Shown here: in pieces, positions 21,457-29,698 of the stretch
Numbering within the stretch: the stretch's first letter is position 1
How the letters are laid out: every line of letters begins with the position of its first letter
DNA from: Mycobacterium celatum
GTDB lineage: Bacteria; Actinomycetota; Actinomycetes; Mycobacteriales; Mycobacteriaceae
Direction of reading: 5' to 3'
DNA length: 64,000 bases
NCBI RefSeq assembly: GCF_002101595.1
Contig: NZ_LQOM01000016.1
Coordinates: 186,001-250,000 of the forward strand
Notes under the pieces: generated by a model
Told to the model about the DNA's origin: nothing
What the model saw: only the letters and a program-made list of their open reading frames with translations
Databases searched by the model: none
Made by a program: the position numbers and the translations under genes

Positions 21457-22194
21457 ATGACGACCATGTGGGGAGCGCCCCTGCATCGCCGGTGGCGGGG
21501 ATCGCGGCTGCGTGACCCACGCCAGGCCAGGTTCCTGACGCTGGCATCGCTCAAATGGGTGCTGGCGAACCGCGCCTACACGCCGTGGTACCTGATCCGC
21601 TATTGGCGGTTGCTGAAGTTCAAGCTGGCCAACCCGCACATCATCACGCGCGGCATGGTGTTCCTCGGAAAGGGTGTGGAGATCCACTGCACCCCGGAAC
21701 TGGCCCAGCTCGAGATCGGCCGCTGGGTGCACATCGGCGACAAGAACACCATCCGCGCCCACGAGGGCTCGCTGCGATTCGGCGACAAGGTGGTGCTGGG
21801 CCGCGACAACGTCGTCAACACCTACCTCGACATCGAGATCGGCGATTCGGTGCTGATGGCGGACTGGTGCTACATCTGCGACTTCGACCATCGGATGGAC
21901 GACATCACGATGCCGATCAAAGACCAGGGCATCGTCAAGGGCCCGGTCCGCATCGGGCCGGACACCTGGATCGCGGCCAAGGTGACGGTGTTGCGCGGCA
22001 CCACCATCGGCCGTGGCTGCGTGCTCGGATCGCACGCGGTGGTCAAGGGCAACATCCCGGACTACTCGATCGCGGTGGGCGCACCGGCCAAGGTGGTGAA
22101 AAACCGCCAGTTGGCGTGGGAGACGTCGGCCGCGCAGCGAGCCGAGCTGGCCGCGGCGCTGGCCGACATCGAACGCAAAAAGGCCGCCCGCTGA
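21457..22194 (+). CDS. Left-handed beta-helix acyltransferase (Rv3034c equivalent)
   Basis: A 245-residue protein with hexapeptide repeats: IHIGDKNTIRAHEGS-like, FGDKVVLGRDNVVNTYLDIEIGDSVLMA, then KGPVRIGPDTWIAAKVTVLRGTTIGRGCVLGSHAVVKG. These form the triangular beta helix of maltose O-acetyltransferase-like enzymes. DFDHRMDD supplies the catalytic His region. ATG at 21457 is chosen; the frame is open upstream only inside the divergent Rv3035 promoter region. The N-terminal part contains an arginine-rich helix. Acetyl acceptor unknown; cell-wall glycan or lipid is likely given the neighbours. Confidence 0.88.
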   Translation: MTTMWGAPLHRRWRGSRLRDPRQARFLTLASLKWVLANRAYTPWYLIRYWRLLKFKLANPHIITRGMVFLGKGVEIHCTPELAQLEIGRWVHIGDKNTIRAHEGSLRFGDKVVLGRDNVVNTYLDIEIGDSVLMADWCYICDFDHRMDDITMPIKDQGIVKGPVRIGPDTWIAAKVTVLRGTTIGRGCVLGSHAVVKGNIPDYSIAVGAPAKVVKNRQLAWETSAAQRAELAAALADIERKKAAR

Positions 22195-22278
22195 CTGTGA
22201 CGTGGCGGTCCAGGGGTCCGGGCTGCTGCCCGAACCCGCGTTCGCCGCGGGCCGGGCGTCAATAGGAGCAGGACCAGG

Positions 22279-23673
22279 ATGCCGACCGTGCTGTGGTTTC
22301 GCAGAGATCTGCGGTTGGGTGACCTGCCGTCGCTGACAGCGGCCGCCGCCGAACACGACGAGGTGCTCGCCTGCTTCGTGTTGGATCCACGACTGGAAGC
22401 CTCGTCGGGCCGGCGCCGCCTGCAATTCCTGGGCGACTCGTTACGCCAACTGCGCGACGACCTCGACGGTCGGCTGCTGGTGACGCGTGGACGACCAGAA
22501 GAGCGAATCCCCGCGATTGCCAACGAAATCCATGCGTCGGCTGTGCATGTCTCGCAGGATTTCGCGCCTTTCGGGCGGCGCCGCGACGACCGGGTGCAAG
22601 CCGCGCTGGGAAAGGTGCCTTTGGTGGCGACGGGATCGCCCTACCTGGTTTCGCCCGGGCGGGTGGTAAAGGACGACCACACCCCGTACAAGGTGTTCAC
22701 CCCGTTCTTTCGTCGGTGGCGCGACGTCGGCTGGCGAGCGCCCGCGAAATCGGGGCGCGACACGGCACGCTGGCTCGATCCGGCCCGACTGCCGAAGACG
22801 GTAGCCGCTCCGACCGCAATTCCCGACCCGGGGGCGCAACTCGACGTCTCGGCGGGCGAGGCTGCCGCGCTGCGGCAGTGGCAGCGATTCGCCGAGGACG
22901 GCCTGCAGCGGTACGCCGACGACCGCAACCGGCCGGACCGCGACGGCACCAGCCGGATGTCGGCCCACTTGAAGTTCGGCACGATTCACCCGCGGACCAT
23001 GGCGCGCGACCTCGATCTGCGTGGTCCCGGCCCACGAGCATACTTGCGCCAGTTAGCATTTCGCGACTTCTACGCAGCGGTGCTACATCACTGGCCGCGC
23101 AGCGCGTGGTGGAACTGGAACCGTGATTTCGACGCCATCGAAACCGACACCGGACCCGACGCCGACCGCAGCTTCCAAGCGTGGAAGAACGGCGAGACCG
23201 GGTTCCCGATCGTCGATGCGGGCATGCGCCAGCTTCGCCAGACCGGGTTCTTGCACAACCGGGTGCGGATGATCGTCGCGTCGTTTCTGGTCAAGGATCT
23301 GCACCTGCCGTGGCAATGGGGCGCGAGCTGGTTTCTGGAGCAGTTGGTGGACGGCGACATGGCCAACAATCAGCACGGCTGGCAATGGGCTGCGGGATGC
23401 GGCACCGACGCCGCTCCCTATTTTCGGGTGTTCAATCCCACGACGCAGGGTCAGAAGTTCGATCCTGCAGGCGATTACATTCGGCGCTGGGTTCCGGAAT
23501 TGGCTGACGTCGATGACGTCCACCTGAAGGGCGGACAGCGTCCGCGCGGCTATCCGGATCCGATTGTCGACCACAGTCGGGAACGCGCGGAGGCGCTTCG
23601 CCGCTATCAGGGGATCGACGGAAAACCGGCCACCAGATCCGCACCCCGACGATCGCGAAAAGCGCCGGAATGA
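22279..23673 (+). CDS. phrB: Deoxyribodipyrimidine photo-lyase (class I)
   Basis: Light-driven enzyme that splits pyrimidine dimers with FADH- and an antenna cofactor. The N-terminal alpha/beta domain starts MPTVLWFRRDLRLGDLPSL. The FAD domain has TSRMSAHLKFGTIHPR, RQLAFRDFYAAVLHHWP, GFPIVDAGMRQLRQTGFLHNR, and DGDMANNQHGWQWAAGCGTD, all family hallmarks. The C-terminus YIRRWVPEL and the last residues up to the stop at 23673 are complete. Length 464 residues. Photolyases often sit beside carotenoid genes, and both respond to light. Its 3' end overlaps the convergent mmpL-like frame by 242 bp. Confidence 0.95.
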   Translation: MPTVLWFRRDLRLGDLPSLTAAAAEHDEVLACFVLDPRLEASSGRRRLQFLGDSLRQLRDDLDGRLLVTRGRPEERIPAIANEIHASAVHVSQDFAPFGRRRDDRVQAALGKVPLVATGSPYLVSPGRVVKDDHTPYKVFTPFFRRWRDVGWRAPAKSGRDTARWLDPARLPKTVAAPTAIPDPGAQLDVSAGEAAALRQWQRFAEDGLQRYADDRNRPDRDGTSRMSAHLKFGTIHPRTMARDLDLRGPGPRAYLRQLAFRDFYAAVLHHWPRSAWWNWNRDFDAIETDTGPDADRSFQAWKNGETGFPIVDAGMRQLRQTGFLHNRVRMIVASFLVKDLHLPWQWGASWFLEQLVDGDMANNQHGWQWAAGCGTDAAPYFRVFNPTTQGQKFDPAGDYIRRWVPELADVDDVHLKGGQRPRGYPDPIVDHSRERAEALRRYQGIDGKPATRSAPRRSRKAPE

Positions 23674-25660
23674 CGAGGGTGCGAACGACGAAGGTGTCCA
23701 GCAGGATGCCGAGCCCCACGATGATGCCCAGTTGAGTCAAGACGATCAACGGCAACACGGCGAGCACGCAAAACACCGCCGCCAAAACGATTCCGGCACT
23801 TGTGATCACCCCGCCCGTCGCCGAGACCGCGCGGACCATGCCGTCGCGCGCGCCGTAGTCGGGGGTCTCCTCCCGCGCACGGGTCACCAGGAAAATGGTG
23901 TAGTCCACGCCGAGCGCCACCAAGAACAAGAAGGCGAACAGCGGCGTGCTGTTGTCCAGGGCAGGGAAGCCGAATACGTGGATGCTGGCCCAGCCGCCCA
24001 GACCCAGCGCGGCCAGAGCGCTGAGGACCGTGGCCGCGACCAGCACCGGCGGTGCCAGCACAGCCCGCAGCAACACGTAAAGCACGACGAGCACCGTCAC
24101 CAGAATCGCAGGGATCAACACCGCGCGGTCGCGCGTGGCGGCCGCACGGATGTCGGATGCCTGCGCATCCGCCCCTCCGACCAATCCGCCCGGATCTGCC
24201 GATCGCACCGAATTACGCAGGGCACCAACAATACTGAACGCCTTGTCGGTGGAAGGAGCCGCGTCGATGACCACCGACCACTTTGTCGAACCGGTGGGCG
24301 ACCGACCCGCGGGTGTCGCCGCGACGACGCCGGGAACCGCGGCGATCGCCTGCTGCACTTGCGTTGCCCGTTCCGTGGCCGCAATCACGACGGTGGGGTC
24401 GGACGCACCCCCCGGAAAATGGGCCGCCAGTGTCTGAAATCCCGAAACCGAGTCGGCTTGCACCCGGAACTGTTCGGTCTGCGACAGCCCGATGCGTGTG
24501 CCGAGCAGCCCTGCGCTCGACGCGGCCAACACGGTGACCGCGACCGCGCACACCGCGGCGGGCCGGCGGCTCACCGCATCGGCGACGCGATGCCACACGC
24601 CGGTCGCGGTTGCCCGGGTATCACCGGCGTGGGGGATCAACGGCCAAAACACACGCCGGCCGCACAACGCCAGCAGCGGCGGTAAGACGAACAGCACGAA
24701 GACCACCGCCACCAGCAGGCCGCAGGCCGCACAGAGACCCAGGCTTCGGGTGCTCGGTGTCACCGCCAGCATCAGCATCAGCAGCGCGAGCACGACCGTG
24801 GCGTTGCTCGCCAGAATCGCCGGACCGGCGGCGCGCACCGCGCGCCGCAACGCGGTGCGGTGATCGGCTTCGGTGCGCAGCTCTTCGCGGTAGCGGGAAA
24901 TCAGCAGCAGCGCGTAGTTGGTGCCGGCGCCGAAGACCAGCACGCTGGTGATGCCCGAGGTGGCGCCGTCGAAGGTGAGCCCGCTCGCCTCGGCGACAAC
25001 GGTGCCTACCACCGCGGCGAGCCGGTCGGCGAACCCGATCACGGCCAGCGGCAGCAGCCACAGCACCGGTGAGCGATAGGTGACCACCAGCAGGAGCGCG
25101 ACAACTATGGCGGTCACCACCAGCAGGGTGATGTTGGCGCCGGAGAAAGCGTTGGCGATGTCGGCGCCGAACGCCGGTCCGCCCGTCACGTGCACGGTCA
25201 GATCCGGTGGCAGCCCGTCGGCGGCGGCCGTTCGCAGCGCTTTCACGGCGTCGTCGAGCCCGAAGCCGGACAGTTCGGCGCTCAACGGCACCGCGGTGAT
25301 TGCCGCTTTGCCGTCGGCGGAGACCGTCACGGGTGACGCCGCGCCATGGCGAGCCTGCGCAACCCGTTGCATGCGGTCGCGTGCCCACTCGGTGGCGTCC
25401 AGGTCGGCGGACGTCAGTGCGGCCCCGTCGCGTCGCGTGCTGACCAGAATCGTCGATGCCGAATCGCCGCTGGGAAATCGGGACAGCGCCGCCGCGGCCT
25501 TGGCGGAATCTGACGAGCCGGGCAACGAGACAGGCGACTGGCCGGCCGCGTTGTTGTCGCCGGCCAAAGCCATGAGGACACCCGAGACCAGGAGGATTGC
25601 CGAGGCCAGCAACCAGGAACGACGGGTTGTCACGAGAGCGGAGTGGCGGTCCCGCAGCAT
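23432..25660 (-). CDS. MmpL/RND-superfamily membrane transporter, with an extra C-terminal tail
   Basis: The 742-residue protein has two MMPL halves, each with a large extracytoplasmic loop and a group of helices. Hydrophobic segments include SWLLASAILLVSGVLMALAG at the start, LLVVTAIVVALLLVVTYRS, TVVLALLMLMLAVTPST and PLFAFLFLVALGVDYTIFLV. The last is the family signature GVDYxxFL. The conserved end is GVRIWWPVF at about 23621. The frame then runs on for 62 residues antisense to the photolyase coding sequence, so this tail is probably not functional. Export of a lipid or pigment-related compound is plausible. ATG start at 25658-25660. Confidence 0.88.
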   Translation of the reverse strand: MLRDRHSALVTTRRSWLLASAILLVSGVLMALAGDNNAAGQSPVSLPGSSDSAKAAAALSRFPSGDSASTILVSTRRDGAALTSADLDATEWARDRMQRVAQARHGAASPVTVSADGKAAITAVPLSAELSGFGLDDAVKALRTAAADGLPPDLTVHVTGGPAFGADIANAFSGANITLLVVTAIVVALLLVVTYRSPVLWLLPLAVIGFADRLAAVVGTVVAEASGLTFDGATSGITSVLVFGAGTNYALLLISRYREELRTEADHRTALRRAVRAAGPAILASNATVVLALLMLMLAVTPSTRSLGLCAACGLLVAVVFVLFVLPPLLALCGRRVFWPLIPHAGDTRATATGVWHRVADAVSRRPAAVCAVAVTVLAASSAGLLGTRIGLSQTEQFRVQADSVSGFQTLAAHFPGGASDPTVVIAATERATQVQQAIAAVPGVVAATPAGRSPTGSTKWSVVIDAAPSTDKAFSIVGALRNSVRSADPGGLVGGADAQASDIRAAATRDRAVLIPAILVTVLVVLYVLLRAVLAPPVLVAATVLSALAALGLGGWASIHVFGFPALDNSTPLFAFLFLVALGVDYTIFLVTRAREETPDYGARDGMVRAVSATGGVITSAGIVLAAVFCVLAVLPLIVLTQLGIIVGLGILLDTFVVRTLVIPALFAIVGVRIWWPVFRRSPDSGEAPPRVPDCGRQSDPDSRADAVRPSGGRHRRQPIPEPSAECNRLQDRTSDPASWD

Positions 25661-25687
25661 TCTGGCCAGCCTTTCATCGAATTAATC

Positions 25688-25702
25688 ATTAAGAAACTTA
25701 AT
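25688..25702. promoter_or_regulatory. AT-rich palindromic operator candidate between mmpL-like gene and tspO
   Basis: ATTAAG-AAA-CTTAAT is a perfect inverted repeat in a strikingly AT-rich stretch (25681-25706). It lies 28 bp upstream of the minus-strand transporter start and 81 bp before tspO. The core TTAAGAAACT (25689-25698), read on the other strand as AGTTTCTTAA, recurs upstream of crtE at 36567-36576. Palindromes of this kind fit MarR or TetR regulators. Confidence 0.55.
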
Positions 25703-25782
25703 AATCCAGCTGCTTTGTGGGTATTCTCCTATCCTGGCGAACTCGCGGCAGCGGGTGACGCGATCACACCGAAGGAAAACAG

Positions 25783-26286
25783 ATGCGCATCTCGACGCTG
25801 ACGGCTACGGCCGTATCTGCGGCCGGCGCCGCGGTAGTCGGTGGCCTGGCCAGCGGACCGTCGGTTCGGTCGCCGTGGTACGCCCGTCTGCGTAAACCGT
25901 CCTATCAACCGCCGGCACAAGTGTTTCCGGTGGTGTGGCCAACCCTCTACGCCGACATCGCGCTGGTGTCGGCATCCGCCATCGACCAGCTGCACGACGA
26001 CCACCAGGCGGAGAAGGCCCGCGCCTACCAGGCAGCGCTCGCGCTCAACCTCGTGCTCAACGGGAGCTGGTCGTGGATTTTCTTCAATCGCCACCACTTG
26101 GCCGCGGCCGCAGCCGTGGCCGCCGCGTTGACCGCGAGCAGCGCCGACCTGACCCGCCGGGCGGTGGCTGTGCGCGGCGCGACCGGCGCTGCGCTGGGGC
26201 TTTACCCGCTGTGGTGTGCCTTCGCTACCGTGCTGTCCACCCACATCTGGCTGCTCAACCGGCGGCGCAGGCGTGGTTCTCGATGA
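25783..26286 (+). CDS. tspO: TspO/MBR-family membrane protein
   Basis: TspO is a five-helix membrane protein that binds porphyrins and other hydrophobic ligands. The family motif WYxxLxKPxxxPP is present as [13 protein letters not shown], followed by FPVVWPTLY. Further on, [13 protein letters not shown] and [20 protein letters not shown] match helices 4-5 of the family. The length of 167 residues is usual. In Rhodobacter, TspO affects carotenoid and photosynthesis gene expression in response to oxygen; that is family knowledge. Here it opens an operon with idi2, overlapping it by 4 bp (ATGA). Confidence 0.93.
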   Translation: MRISTLTATAVSAAGAAVVGGLASGPSVRSPWYARLRKPSYQPPAQVFPVVWPTLYADIALVSASAIDQLHDDHQAEKARAYQAALALNLVLNGSWSWIFFNRHHLAAAAAVAAALTASSADLTRRAVAVRGATGAALGLYPLWCAFATVLSTHIWLLNRRRRRGSR

Positions 26287-27329
26287 CAGCCGATCCCGCA
26301 GCCATCACCACGCGCAAGCGACGCCACATCGACGTCTGCCTCGACGCGGACGTCGGCTACCCGAGCCTGACAACCGGGCTGGAGCGCTATCGACTGCCCT
26401 ACCACGCGCTGACCCAAACCAGCCTTGCCGACATCGACCTGTCTGTGCAGTTTCTGGGCGCGACGCTGCGCGCGCCGGTGCTCATCGGTGCAATGACCGG
26501 CGGGGCAAGGTTGTCGGGCACCATCAATCGGAATCTTGCTGCGGCAGCACAAAGGCTGGGCATCGGCATGATGCTCGGCTCGCAGCGCATCATGCTCGAC
26601 AGTGCACGCGGTGAGCGGGCCGCGGGCAGCTTCACCGTCCGTGACGTGGCGCCGGACGTTCTGCTGTTCGGCAACATCGGATTGTCTCAGCTGACGAAGG
26701 ATGCGGCGCCCGATATCGCCAAGGCGCTCGACCGCGTCGGCGCGAACGCGCTTGCGGTGCATACGAATCCGTTGCAAGAGGCGATGCAGCACCACGGCGA
26801 TACAGACTTTTCCGGCTCACTGAACCGGCTGTGCGATGTTGCCGCCGAGCTCGACTACCCGTTATTGCTCAAGGAGGTCGGGCACGGTATCGGCGCGTCG
26901 GCGGTCGCAGAGTTGACCCGGCTGTTCACCGAGCCGCCGATCGCAGCAATCGACGTGGCGGGCGCCGGTGGGACGTCGTGGTCGGCGGTCGAGCAGCTAG
27001 TCCGCTACGGGGAGCTGCGCTATCCCGAGTTGGCCGACTGGGGTATTCCGACAGCACGCGCGGTCGTCGAGGTCCGTGAAGCGTTGCCCCAGATGCCGTT
27101 GGTTGCTTCCGGCGGGATCCGCACCGGCATGGACGCCGTCAAGGCGATTGCCTTGGGGGCTGACGTGGTAGCGATTGCCTGGCCGCTGCTCAAGGCGGCG
27201 ACCGAATCCGCGGAGGCCGTCGTCGATCGGCTGCAACAGTTCATCGACGAGCTGGCGATCTGCCTGCACGGATGTGGTGCCGCCGATCTGGCGGCTTTGC
27301 GGCAAATCCGGTTGGCTGCCGTGCAATGA
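26283..27329 (+). CDS. fni: Isopentenyl-diphosphate delta-isomerase, type 2 (FMN-dependent)
   Basis: Interconverts IPP and DMAPP, feeding GGPP synthesis for carotenoids. The FMN-dependent TIM-barrel shows [17 protein letters not shown] near the N-terminus, [45 protein letters not shown] and the phosphate loop [42 protein letters not shown] is the second glycine-rich flavin site. Length 348 residues. ATG at 26283 overlaps the tspO stop by 4 bp. Next to a full crt set, its role in pigment precursor supply is clear. Confidence 0.95.
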   Translation: MTADPAAITTRKRRHIDVCLDADVGYPSLTTGLERYRLPYHALTQTSLADIDLSVQFLGATLRAPVLIGAMTGGARLSGTINRNLAAAAQRLGIGMMLGSQRIMLDSARGERAAGSFTVRDVAPDVLLFGNIGLSQLTKDAAPDIAKALDRVGANALAVHTNPLQEAMQHHGDTDFSGSLNRLCDVAAELDYPLLLKEVGHGIGASAVAELTRLFTEPPIAAIDVAGAGGTSWSAVEQLVRYGELRYPELADWGIPTARAVVEVREALPQMPLVASGGIRTGMDAVKAIALGADVVAIAWPLLKAATESAEAVVDRLQQFIDELAICLHGCGAADLAALRQIRLAAVQ

Positions 27330-27333
27330 CACC

Positions 27334-28584
27334 ATGGCGGTAATACTCGCTTACGGCTCGCCGGCGCTGGGCCATCTGCTTCCGATCAGCGCGCTGCTGT
27401 CTGAGCTGGCTGCACGTGGTCACGGGGTTCATCTGCGCACAATGGCGGCGGGCGTAGCCCGCGCGCGGACGATGGGGTTGCATGCCGAGCCCGTCGACCC
27501 GCGCATCGAAGCCGTCGCCGGCCAGGATTGGTTGGCGCGCAACGCGCTCGACGTGCTGACGATGTCGATCGATGTGCTGTGCCGACGAGCCGTTCTCGAA
27601 GTCGACGACTTAGCGCGGGCAATCCGGTGTGAACAGCCCGATGCGGTGATCATCGACGCCAATTGCTGGGGCGCCATGTCGTTGGCGGAGGCGCAGGACC
27701 GTCCCTGGCTGGTGTTTTCACCGTTCACTCCCTATGTGAGGTCGCGTGGTGTACCGCCGTTCGGCCCCGGCCTGCGGCCGCTGCCGGGCGTTGTCGGCGC
27801 TGTTCGCGACGCGTGCATGCGCCCGATCGTCTCGCGCCTCTTCGATCGCCGAGTCTTACCGCCGGTCAATGCTATTCGGGCGCGGTTGGGGGTCGGTGCC
27901 GTCGGCTCTGTCGATGAGCTCATGCGCCGGGCGCCGCTTCTGTTGGCGGTGGGTGGCGAACCGTTCGAATACCCCCACCCGGATTGGGGCGACGGCGTGC
28001 ACCTCATCGGCGCGTGTGCGTCGGAACCCGCGCCGGCAGACCCGCCGGCCTGGATCGCCGACATTGATCAGCCGATTGTGTTGGTCAGCACGTCTTCGAT
28101 CAAGCAGGCCGACAGCGATCTCGGGCGGGTCGCACTGCAGGCGCTCGCCGACGAGCCGGTCCACGTCGTCGCGACCTTCCCGGCGGGTGTTCCCGCGGGG
28201 CTGCCCCGGCCGGCCAACGCGACAGTGCGTGAATTCGCCCCGCACAGCGTGATCTTCGACCGCGCGTGTTGCGCAATCACCCACGGTGGCATGGGCACCA
28301 CCGTCAAGGCGCTCGACCGCGGTGTGCCGGTATGTGTGGTGCCGTTCGCGCGGGACCAGGCGGAGGTCGCACGCCGGGTGCAGGTGGCCGGTTGCGGTAC
28401 CCGATTGCCGATGAAGAAGCTCAACCCGGCGCGGTTGCGGGCGAAGGTCCGCGAGGCGATGACGATGGCCGACGGCGTACGTCGCGTGGCCGCCGGTTTC
28501 GCCGCGACCGGCGGCGTCGCGCGGGGAGCCGATCTCATCGAGCAGCGGGTGCTCGGCCAGAACGTGTCGAGGGTCGCTCCGTAG
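27334..28584 (+). CDS. UDP-glycosyltransferase, GT1-like (candidate carotenoid glycosyltransferase)
   Basis: A 416-residue GT-B enzyme. The N-terminal domain starts MAVILAYGSPALGHLLPISALLSEL. The donor-binding C-terminal motif is HGGMGTTVKALDRGVPVCVVPFARDQAEVARRV, which matches the UGT signature with the terminal Asp-Gln that binds sugar. Its start is ATG at 27334, 4 bp after idi2. Such enzymes in pigment clusters (CrtX type) transfer sugar onto hydroxylated carotenoids. No carotenoid-specific residues can be proven by eye. Its 3' end overlaps the convergent marR gene by 50 bp. Confidence 0.85.
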   Translation: MAVILAYGSPALGHLLPISALLSELAARGHGVHLRTMAAGVARARTMGLHAEPVDPRIEAVAGQDWLARNALDVLTMSIDVLCRRAVLEVDDLARAIRCEQPDAVIIDANCWGAMSLAEAQDRPWLVFSPFTPYVRSRGVPPFGPGLRPLPGVVGAVRDACMRPIVSRLFDRRVLPPVNAIRARLGVGAVGSVDELMRRAPLLLAVGGEPFEYPHPDWGDGVHLIGACASEPAPADPPAWIADIDQPIVLVSTSSIKQADSDLGRVALQALADEPVHVVATFPAGVPAGLPRPANATVREFAPHSVIFDRACCAITHGGMGTTVKALDRGVPVCVVPFARDQAEVARRVQVAGCGTRLPMKKLNPARLRAKVREAMTMADGVRRVAAGFAATGGVARGADLIEQRVLGQNVSRVAP

Positions 28585-29149
28585 TGCGCTTGGCCGCTTT
28601 GCGACCGCCATCGGCCGCTGCGGAACCGCGTTTGTCCGACCGCGGTTCCGTTGGGGGGGAATGCAATTCCGCTTCGAAGGTCGACATGGACGCGATCATT
28701 GCGGTGAACACCCGGTGTGCGGCCACCAGATCCTTGTCGGGCAGATCGGCGAGCGCGGATCGAAGGTGCGCACCCAGCGGGCTGAAGAAGTTGTGCGCCA
28801 ACGCCATACCGCTGTCCTCGTAGCGCAGCAGCGCCTTTCTTCGATCCGCCGGATCGGGCTCGCGGCGGATATGGCCGGCGTCGATCATCCTGTCGACCAG
28901 GTAGGTGATAGCGGCCGCCGATACGCCCATCCGCTTTCGAAGTTCGGCGAGGGTCAGCGGCACTCCCGAAGTTTCGGCAACCATGATGTGCAGCAATGCA
29001 TGAAAATCGCTGTCGCTCACCCGGTGGCTGCGCGCAAAGTGACGACCGATGCGGTCGGCTTGAGCTGTGATTGCCCGCATGTCTGCGGACATCAGTTTTT
29101 CCAGCTCTTGCCGGCGCGACGGGGTCTTACCGGTGCCACGCTTGGCCAC
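28535..29149 (-). CDS. MarR-family transcriptional regulator
   Basis: The winged-helix domain spans about residues 45-140: LLHIMVAETSGVPLTLAELRKRMGVSAAAITYLVDRMIDAGHIRREPDPADRRKALL includes the recognition helix and wing. The C-terminus is a long, basic, low-complexity tail (KRTTERPSTRSGRAPAAR). The protein has 204 residues. Start is GTG at 29147-29149. An 8 bp perfect inverted repeat lies 25 bp upstream, suitable for self-control. It sits in the middle of the pigment island and is the only dedicated regulator there, so it is the best candidate to control the crt and mmpL promoters. Confidence 0.9.
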   Translation of the reverse strand: MAKRGTGKTPSRRQELEKLMSADMRAITAQADRIGRHFARSHRVSDSDFHALLHIMVAETSGVPLTLAELRKRMGVSAAAITYLVDRMIDAGHIRREPDPADRRKALLRYEDSGMALAHNFFSPLGAHLRSALADLPDKDLVAAHRVFTAMIASMSTFEAELHSPPTEPRSDKRGSAAADGGRKAAKRTTERPSTRSGRAPAAR

Positions 29150-29173
29150 TTATCTGCGTCCCTCTTCGGCGGT

Positions 29174-29195
29174 GTGCCGATCAGCGTATCGGCAC
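29174..29195. promoter_or_regulatory. Perfect inverted repeat upstream of the marR gene
   Basis: GTGCCGAT (29174-29181) and ATCGGCAC (29188-29195) are perfect complements around CAGCGT. The centre is 35 bp upstream of the marR start. This is a fitting position for an autoregulatory operator. It differs from the AGTTTCTTAA motif upstream of mmpL and crtE. Confidence 0.5.
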
Positions 29196-29259
29196 CCGCT
29201 GCACGGTGACCGATCAACCGCCGGCTTCCTGATCGACGCCGGCTGCATTCGCTGTGACG

Positions 29260-29691
29260 CTACGTGGCCAGCGGGCATACCCGCCCCGGGGCGGCGGAGA
29301 CTCTGCCCCGCCCTGCTTTCAGCGTCACTTCCAACCTGCCGTGCCGGACCGCCAGCATCAGCCAAGAAACGGCGGCCGCGACGAACGCGGCGGTCTGCGC
29401 AGTGCCGGTCCGGTCGGCGGGGTAGAAGACGCCGGCAATGTAGCGGTCGACGAATCCGGATTCCGGCAATCGGGCCAGGCCGGCCCGCTCGCGGGCCCAC
29501 TGCTCGAGGCGGGTCAATGGGCAGGGAAGCCCGAAGTAGACCACGCCGACACCCCACAACACGGCAGGCACGTGCAGCACGAGGGTGCGCGGCCGGCGCA
29601 GCGCCAAAAAGCCCCCGCTCGGCAGGTAAATCAGGTAGGCGAAGTGCGCGACGACGATGGCCACGACGGCGACGACATGGAGCCTTCTCAT
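29260..29691 (-). CDS. DUF2784 small membrane protein
   Basis: A hydrophobic protein of 143 residues. Helices are seen in VVAVVAIVVAHFAYLIYL, LVLHVPAVLWGVGVVYFGLPC and TAAFVAAAVSWLMLAV. The motif GGFLALRRPRTLVLHVPAVLWG and the PCPLTRLEQWARERAG stretch match the DUF2784 family. ATG at 29689-29691 is chosen; the frame extends upstream into the Rieske gene stop but without support. It begins 7 bp after the Rieske gene ends and is probably in the same transcript. Function unknown. Confidence 0.8.
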   Translation of the reverse strand: MRRLHVVAVVAIVVAHFAYLIYLPSGGFLALRRPRTLVLHVPAVLWGVGVVYFGLPCPLTRLEQWARERAGLARLPESGFVDRYIAGVFYPADRTGTAQTAAFVAAAVSWLMLAVRHGRLEVTLKAGRGRVSAAPGRVCPLAT

Positions 29692-29698
29692 GGTGTGG

